Origin: Deltaproteobacteria bacterium
Lineage (GTDB): Bacteria; Myxococcota_A; Polyangia; Palsa-1104; JAEUJZ01
Assembly: GCA_017990795.1 (NCBI GenBank)
Contig: JAGNNG010000033.1
Span: 1-10,059 of the forward strand
Direction: 5' to 3'
DNA length: 10,059 nt
Shown here: one piece after another, positions 5,900 to 10,059 of the stretch
Position numbering within the stretch: the first letter of the stretch is position 1
How the letters are laid out: each line of letters begins with the position of its first letter
Notes under the pieces: model-generated
Seen by the model: the letters and a program-made list of their open reading frames with translations, nothing else
Told to the model about the DNA's origin: nothing
The model's database searches: none
Position numbers and translations under genes: made by a program

Positions 5900-8359
5900 G
5901 TGCTGGCTGAAAAGCTTGGGCCGTATACGCTCGTCCGACAGATTGCCGTCGGAGGGATGGCAGAGATCTATCTGGCCACAGTTGAGAAGACAACACCTCA
6001 ACAGCAAGTAGCCATCAAGGTCATCCATCAGCACAACGCCAGCGACCCGGACTTTGTGCGCATGCTGGTCGATGAAGCGCGATTGGCGGTGCAGCTAAAG
6101 CATCCCAACATCGTCACCACTTACGACCTTGGGCGACAGGACGAGCAGTACTACATCGTCATGGAGCTGGTCGATGGGGCAGACCTGTTCAAGGTCCAGC
6201 AGCGAGCAGCCGATCGCGGGCTGCCATTTCCGCTGGCGCTGGCGGCCTACATTGCGCGGGAGGTTTGCCGCGGCCTCGACTATGCCCATCGCTTATGTGA
6301 CTCCGATGGGCAGCCGCTGCAGGTTGTGCATCGCGATATCTCGCCGCAGAACATCCTGCTGGCCCTAGACGGCGAGGTAAAGATTGCCGACTTTGGCATC
6401 GCCAAAGCAGCGCGCCGCAGCATGCAGACGCAAGCCGGCATTATCAAAGGCAAGTACTACTACATGAGCCCGGAGCAGGCTGCCGGGCGTCCCATCGACC
6501 GTCGCACCGACATCTTTGCCGCTGGCATCTTGCTGTACGAGATGCTGATCGGCGAAATGCTCTATTACGACGAGGACGTAGAGCGCTTGCTGCAGACGGT
6601 GCGCAAAGCCGACATCCCGCTGGTGTCGCGTCGCCGTCCGGACACGCCGCTTGAGCTAGAGCGCATCGTCATGAAGGCGCTGCGGCACAATCCTGCGGAC
6701 CGATATTCCAGCGCTGGGGAGTGCGCGCTGGCGCTGGATGAGTTCCTGCGTCGCTTTGCGCCCCACGTGGGCCTAGCTGATCTTGGCTCATTTGTTGAAG
6801 ACTTGATCGGCGTGACGGGTCGCGGTCGCTCCTTTAACGAACCGACGACGACCATGAGCGTTGATGCCGCACTCATTGAGCAGAGTCGGCTCGGCGTCAG
6901 CGAGATATCCAGTAGCTCTGGCGTCAGCAAGCTTGGGGTGCACGACGAGAACAGCTTGATCTTCAATCCTCAGCTGGCTCGGGAGCACTTGGGGGCGCTG
7001 CTACCTTCGAGCACTCCACCAATGGGAGGTGGGGCACCTCGCTCCGCGCCTCGGTCCAGCACCGCCGTTAGTCCGCAGGGCCGCAGGGACGACGACAACT
7101 CGCAACTGCGGACGAAACAGCGCTTTATCGAGCCATGGCGCCCCGGTGTGGTGGACGTTCGCACCAAGTCAGATATCTCGACGGGAGCCCTAGAGGCAAT
7201 ATCGCCGCCTTCTACGACGACACCCTCCGGGCAGACTGGGGATTGGGGAGCAGATATTGACGCCCTACCGATGGGCCAGCGAGCTATCTCTTCAGCGCCG
7301 CCCCTTGAGCCGCGACGTGGCAGCCTGCAGCCAAGCGCGGTCTATCCAGCAATCTTGCCCGAAGTAGAAGAGGACGAGCTGGCCAAGGCGCTTGCCCTTG
7401 CGCCAGAACCCCGAGTGCTAGAGCCAAAGCGCGCCCTGCGTCCACCAGCACCTGACGGGAAGCGTCCGAATGTGGTGATTCCCGATGGGCCAGAAGCTGA
7501 GCAGCGAAGCCGCCAGACGTTGCCCCTGCCGTCGCGCTCCGTGATTGCCGATGTCGACGGACAGGCGCAGCTGGAGCTGCAGCAGAGTGACCTCGCATTT
7601 TCAAAGCCAGAGCTGGTGCCCGTCGAGCCCAAGGTTGAACTGCAGCAGAGCGATGAGCCCTATGCTGATGCCGCAGTGGTGACCGTGGAGAGCTCGACTG
7701 GTCACTGGCTGGATGCGATTTCCGCAGAAACTACGCACGAAAATCTACGACCCCCAGATCCGCCACCTAGTGCCGTGTCTGTGCCTGCTCCGGTGGCTCC
7801 GTCGAATCTGACCGCACCGCGAAGTCATTCGCTACGACCGTTTGTCATTGCCGGGCTGGGAGCAACCGTGCTGTCGGCGGTACTGACCTGGTACATGATC
7901 GACTCTCGCCGTGGCAGTGGCCCAAACAAGCCGCAGCTTGCTCAGGTGGCGGACTTGGGAGTCCCAGGACCATCGCTGCCAATGCTGGTATTGCCGCCTT
8001 TCGATCAGATTCCAGCGGCAGAGCCACCCCCTGCCGGTTTCGTGGCAGATAGCCCTGCACCGCAGTCTCCCACGCCTACTGGTAAACCCGACGCTGCCGC
8101 CGAACCGGAAGAGACAGGCCAGCTTACCCTTGATTCCGAGCCCTCAGGTGCGCAGGTCTTTGTCGACAAGCAGCTCAAAGGCGTGACTCCGCTGGTCCTG
8201 CGCGATCTGCCTCTTTCCAAAGAGGTCAAGGTCGAGCTGCGATTGCCTAGCTACAAGCACACCCGCAAGCGCATCAAGTGGCGAGGCAAGACCAGCCTCG
8301 AGGTCGTCATTCCACTCGCGCTTCCCACCAGCACTGAGCCTGAAGCAGCTGCGCCATAG
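5900..8359 (+). CDS. membrane-anchored Hanks-type Ser/Thr protein kinase with PEGA domain
   Basis: Phosphorylates Ser/Thr of unknown protein targets; 819 residues. The kinase domain (about 9-285) has Gly-loop variant AVGGMAEIY (16-24), catalytic Lys K40 in VAIK, Glu E59, HRDISPQN with D146 and N151, DFG (164-166) and MSPEQ (189-193). All catalytic residues are present. A long Ser/Pro/Ala-rich linker (about 286-647) contains a short repeat, (L/V)ELQQSD, at 558-564 and 579-585. One membrane helix (about 648-667, FVIAGLGATVLSAVLTWYMI) precedes a Pro-rich stretch and a PEGA domain (about 740-808, SEPSGAQVFVDKQLKGVTPL). This places the kinase in the cytoplasm and PEGA in the periplasm, where it may sense the envelope. 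GTG 5900 begins on the base after the previous stop, with TAAGGG 4 bases upstream. The next in-frame ATG (residue 20) would cut into the Gly loop. The architecture is common in Myxococcota. Confidence 0.93.
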   Translation: MLAEKLGPYTLVRQIAVGGMAEIYLATVEKTTPQQQVAIKVIHQHNASDPDFVRMLVDEARLAVQLKHPNIVTTYDLGRQDEQYYIVMELVDGADLFKVQQRAADRGLPFPLALAAYIAREVCRGLDYAHRLCDSDGQPLQVVHRDISPQNILLALDGEVKIADFGIAKAARRSMQTQAGIIKGKYYYMSPEQAAGRPIDRRTDIFAAGILLYEMLIGEMLYYDEDVERLLQTVRKADIPLVSRRRPDTPLELERIVMKALRHNPADRYSSAGECALALDEFLRRFAPHVGLADLGSFVEDLIGVTGRGRSFNEPTTTMSVDAALIEQSRLGVSEISSSSGVSKLGVHDENSLIFNPQLAREHLGALLPSSTPPMGGGAPRSAPRSSTAVSPQGRRDDDNSQLRTKQRFIEPWRPGVVDVRTKSDISTGALEAISPPSTTTPSGQTGDWGADIDALPMGQRAISSAPPLEPRRGSLQPSAVYPAILPEVEEDELAKALALAPEPRVLEPKRALRPPAPDGKRPNVVIPDGPEAEQRSRQTLPLPSRSVIADVDGQAQLELQQSDLAFSKPELVPVEPKVELQQSDEPYADAAVVTVESSTGHWLDAISAETTHENLRPPDPPPSAVSVPAPVAPSNLTAPRSHSLRPFVIAGLGATVLSAVLTWYMIDSRRGSGPNKPQLAQVADLGVPGPSLPMLVLPPFDQIPAAEPPPAGFVADSPAPQSPTPTGKPDAAAEPEETGQLTLDSEPSGAQVFVDKQLKGVTPLVLRDLPLSKEVKVELRLPSYKHTRKRIKWRGKTSLEVVIPLALPTSTEPEAAAP

Positions 8360-8366
8360 TTCGGGC

Positions 8367-8407
8367 ACCAACCTGCACATGCTGTAGTCTCGGGACTGGT
8401 AGTTGGT
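8367..8407 (+). terminator. weak hairpin after the Ser/Thr kinase gene
   Basis: ACCAAC (8367-8372) pairs with GTTGGT (8402-8407). Inside it, AGTC-TCGG-GACT (8386-8397) forms a small tetraloop hairpin. The internal loops are unequal (13 and 4 bases) and no T run follows, so this is not a canonical intrinsic terminator. It lies 8 bases after the stop codon and before the rpoZ promoter, where a transcript end would be expected. Confidence 0.22.
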
Positions 8408-8458
8408 CTGGTTGTCTCATTCGCGCTGCCCGATCTTCGGCCAAGATGGTGGTTAGAA

Positions 8459-8490
8459 TTGACAGCCGCGTCGATGCGGGGGCATATACG
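8459..8490 (+). promoter_or_regulatory. putative rpoZ promoter
   Basis: A perfect -35 TTGACA lies at 8459-8464. The -10 is either CATATA (8483-8488, 18-base spacer) or TATACG (8485-8490, 20-base spacer). Both are imperfect. The position, about 60-70 bases before the rpoZ ribosome site, fits a separate housekeeping promoter, so rpoZ need not depend on the upstream kinase operon. Confidence 0.5.
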
Positions 8491-8541
8491 AGACAGACTA
8501 CGTCTTCATATTCAGATCCAACTGCAGTGCTGCTGTTTCAC

Positions 8542-8547
8542 AGGAGG
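8542..8547 (+). promoter_or_regulatory. ribosome binding site of rpoZ
   Basis: A consensus AGGAGG, 5 bases before the TTG at 8553. It decides the start: no ATG or GTG stands at this spacing, so translation begins at the rare TTG, giving the expected omega N-terminus MARITVEDCL. Confidence 0.8.
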
Positions 8548-8552
8548 TTCCT

Positions 8553-8846
8553 TTGGCTCGTATTACCGTCGAAGATTGCTTGGAGCATGTCGATAATCGC
8601 TTTGCTCTGGTCATCCTGGCTGCCGAGCGCGCTCGTATGCTCTCCAAGCGTGCCAAGCCGCTCGTAAAGTGTGACAACAAGACCGCCGTTACCGCCCTTC
8701 GCGAGATCGCGGAAGGCAAGGTTACCTTCATCGAAGAAATCCACGGCGAGATCGAAAAGCACCTGGAAGAGATGCGCAAGCGCGGCATCAAGGTCCCGCA
8801 GCCATTCACCGCCCCAGCAGCCAGCAAGGCCTCTTCCGAAGACTAG
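8553..8846 (+). CDS. rpoZ: DNA-directed RNA polymerase omega subunit
   Basis: Omega is the small RNA polymerase subunit that helps fold and hold beta-prime in the core enzyme. In many proteobacteria it also forms part of a ppGpp site. The 97-residue product is close to the usual omega length. It has the conserved N-terminal half: MARITVEDCL, then VDNRFALVILAAERARML, then NKTAVTALREIAEGKV. A charged helix and a short Ala/Ser-rich tail follow. The core resembles omega from myxobacteria and relatives. Translation starts at TTG, supported by AGGAGG 5 bases upstream. It follows the kinase operon by 193 bases and has its own likely promoter, so it is probably transcribed separately. In many bacteria rpoZ sits beside gmk or spoT; neither is seen here. 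Confidence 0.95.
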   Translation: MARITVEDCLEHVDNRFALVILAAERARMLSKRAKPLVKCDNKTAVTALREIAEGKVTFIEEIHGEIEKHLEEMRKRGIKVPQPFTAPAASKASSED

Positions 8847-8998
8847 CCGGTCCGCTCATTCTGTCGCTGCACTGTGCCAACCAGGGCAGCTTGTCTCCTT
8901 CCTTCAGCTTCCTGCTCACAGTGATTGACGTCTTGTTGTGGCCACGGCAGTGGAATTTCGCTGCTTGGCCGTTGCCTCGGCTTGCCCAAGGCCTGACC

Positions 8999-9007
8999 TG
9001 ATATCAT
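8999..9007 (+). promoter_or_regulatory. extended -10 promoter, possibly giving a leaderless mRNA
   Basis: TG (8999-9000), one base, then TATCAT (9002-9007), which matches TATAAT at five of six positions. Counting the last -10 base as -7 puts +1 at 9014, exactly the A of the ATG. No Shine-Dalgarno sequence lies between 8990 and 9013, which fits leaderless translation. A -35 is not clear; TTGCCC at 8982-8987 is only 14 bases away. The rest of 8847-9013 shows no gene. Confidence 0.35.
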
Positions 9008-9013
9008 CGCAGC

Positions 9014-10059
9014 ATGAACAGCGTGATGAATCGACAGCGAAGGTCGTGGCTTTCTGGTCTGGGGCTGGCCGTAGTCACTTGTCTACTGGGGAGTCCGCAG
9101 CCCGCGCGCGCGCATGGCGGCCTTCCCGTGTCGCAGGCCATCTTGTGGCGCGGTGACAGCATGATGATCCCCACGCCCTATTGGGGCTTGTTTGTCGGCA
9201 CTGATGGCGGTCCGTTTCGCTGGATCTGCGACGAAGCCATCAACACCAACCAGCAGCGCATCATCAACATCACCAGCGATGGCCAGGTGCTCTTTGCTAC
9301 CGACCGCATGGGTCTGTCGGTTTCCACGGATGGCGGCTGCAGTTGGGCGGCGACGACGCCACCGGTCTCCGAGCTGGATGTCATCGCGATGGCGGCTGAC
9401 CCGTCTCCAACTGGTCAGCACGGCATGTATGTACTGGCCAATAGCTATGCCGACCGCAGCAAGACAGGGCTGTGGCGCAGCGACGATGCGGGCCAGACCT
9501 GGAAGCCGGTGCGAATGCTAACTTCGGGACTGCCGGGCGGCCTTACCGTATCGCCAGATGGTCAGTACTTAGCCGTCACCGCGCTGTCCGAGACCACGCC
9601 CCGCACCGCCACGCTACATCTTTCCACCGACGGTGGCGCAGGCTTTACTAGTCGTGTCCTCAATGTGCCACTGGATGGCCAGCCGCTAAACACGCTGGTG
9701 CCGATAGGCTTTGACAGCGAGCCGCCAGGGCAGGGCTCTCTCTACCTAAGCTCGGTGATTGATACCGGCTATGTGCTGCTGCGCTACGACGGCCTTACGG
9801 CACCGACCAAGGTGCTGCAGATTGCGTCGACGATTCACTCGCTGCTGCGCGAGCCAGAGACCAAGACTCTGCTTGTGGCCACCGCGCAAGGCATCTACGC
9901 GCTCCAGCCCGACCAGAGCTTTAAGCTGCTCGACGCGGTCTCTTCGGCGCTGTGTCTGTCGTCGCACAAGGGCCAGCTGTATTCATGTTCTTGGAACTAT
10001 GCGCCAGACTTTGCGGCGGTGGCTCGGCTCTCAGGTGTATCGAGTTCGAAGACTAAGGT
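9014..10059 (+). CDS. exported Asp-box beta-propeller-like protein (partial, right edge)
   Basis: The frame is open from ATG 9014 to the right edge, about 348 codons, with no stop in view. Residues 1-33 are a signal peptide: n-region MNSVMNRQRR, hydrophobic core WLSGLGLAVVTCLLG, and signal peptidase I site PARA before H34. The pair RR at 9-10 followed by SWL loosely recalls a Tat motif. The mature part has spaced Asp-box-like turns: GTDGGPFRW (62-70), STDGGCSW (104-111), RSDDAGQTW (155-163) and STDGGAGF (204-211). The spacing of about 40-52 residues fits propeller blades, as in sialidase/BNR-repeat and photosystem-assembly-like proteins. Asp boxes are structural and do not show enzyme activity, so no substrate is assigned. 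ATG 9026, in frame, is an alternative start that keeps most of the signal peptide. The C-terminus, where a sorting signal might lie, is outside the window. Confidence 0.78.
   Translation, partial: MNSVMNRQRRSWLSGLGLAVVTCLLGSPQPARAHGGLPVSQAILWRGDSMMIPTPYWGLFVGTDGGPFRWICDEAINTNQQRIINITSDGQVLFATDRMGLSVSTDGGCSWAATTPPVSELDVIAMAADPSPTGQHGMYVLANSYADRSKTGLWRSDDAGQTWKPVRMLTSGLPGGLTVSPDGQYLAVTALSETTPRTATLHLSTDGGAGFTSRVLNVPLDGQPLNTLVPIGFDSEPPGQGSLYLSSVIDTGYVLLRYDGLTAPTKVLQIASTIHSLLREPETKTLLVATAQGIYALQPDQSFKLLDAVSSALCLSSHKGQLYSCSWNYAPDFAAVARLSGVSSSKTK

Noticed and set aside
8925..8930. TTGACG as a -35 for the exported propeller gene
   Set aside because: No -10 lies at 16-18 bases; the extended -10 at 8999-9007 explains the start better.
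8980..8994. Small hairpin GGCTT-GCCCA-AGGCC as an rpoZ terminator
   Set aside because: Only a 5-bp stem with a wobble pair, no T run, and it is too close to the next gene start.

Overview
The window looks like chromosomal DNA from a delta-proteobacterial lineage, most likely Myxococcota. The evidence is a high-GC coding style, an RNA polymerase omega subunit whose core resembles the myxobacterial type, a Hanks-type kinase with the HRDISPQN catalytic loop and a C-terminal PEGA domain, a soluble receiver-histidine kinase fusion, and a large STAND NTPase with TPR-like repeats. I saw no tRNA, rRNA, CRISPR array, transposase or attachment site.

Layout. Bases 2-82 are the last 26 codons of an unidentified + strand gene. 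It converges on a leftward two-gene operon, and a hairpin lies in the junction. The operon reads right to left: a soluble receiver-histidine kinase (3062-4603) and then, 9 bases later, a 975-residue STAND NTPase (125-3052). A 309-base divergent intergenic region (4604-4912) holds a TGTCAA/TTGACA inverted repeat and a likely rightward promoter. The rightward operon begins with a protein that joins a receiver-like fold to a GHKL ATPase (4913-5899). It is followed with no spacer by a membrane-anchored Ser/Thr kinase with PEGA domain (5900-8359). Next come rpoZ (8553-8846), with its own promoter and a strong ribosome binding site, and the start of an exported Asp-box beta-propeller-like protein (9014 to the right edge).

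How the genes may work together. The four central genes form a divergent signalling locus. Both promoter-proximal genes carry a receiver domain unlikely to work as a normal phospho-switch: one has Glu in place of the phospho-acceptor Asp, the other lacks every conserved receiver residue. Both also carry a GHKL-type ATP-binding domain. Each is paired with a downstream output protein: a STAND NTPase with an effector-associated-like N-terminus on one side, a transmembrane Ser/Thr kinase on the other. A STAND protein of this form suggests an oligomerising stress or conflict switch, but no effector gene (nuclease, protease, TIR or pore) is visible here, so an immune role is inference. rpoZ is housekeeping and probably adjacent only by position.
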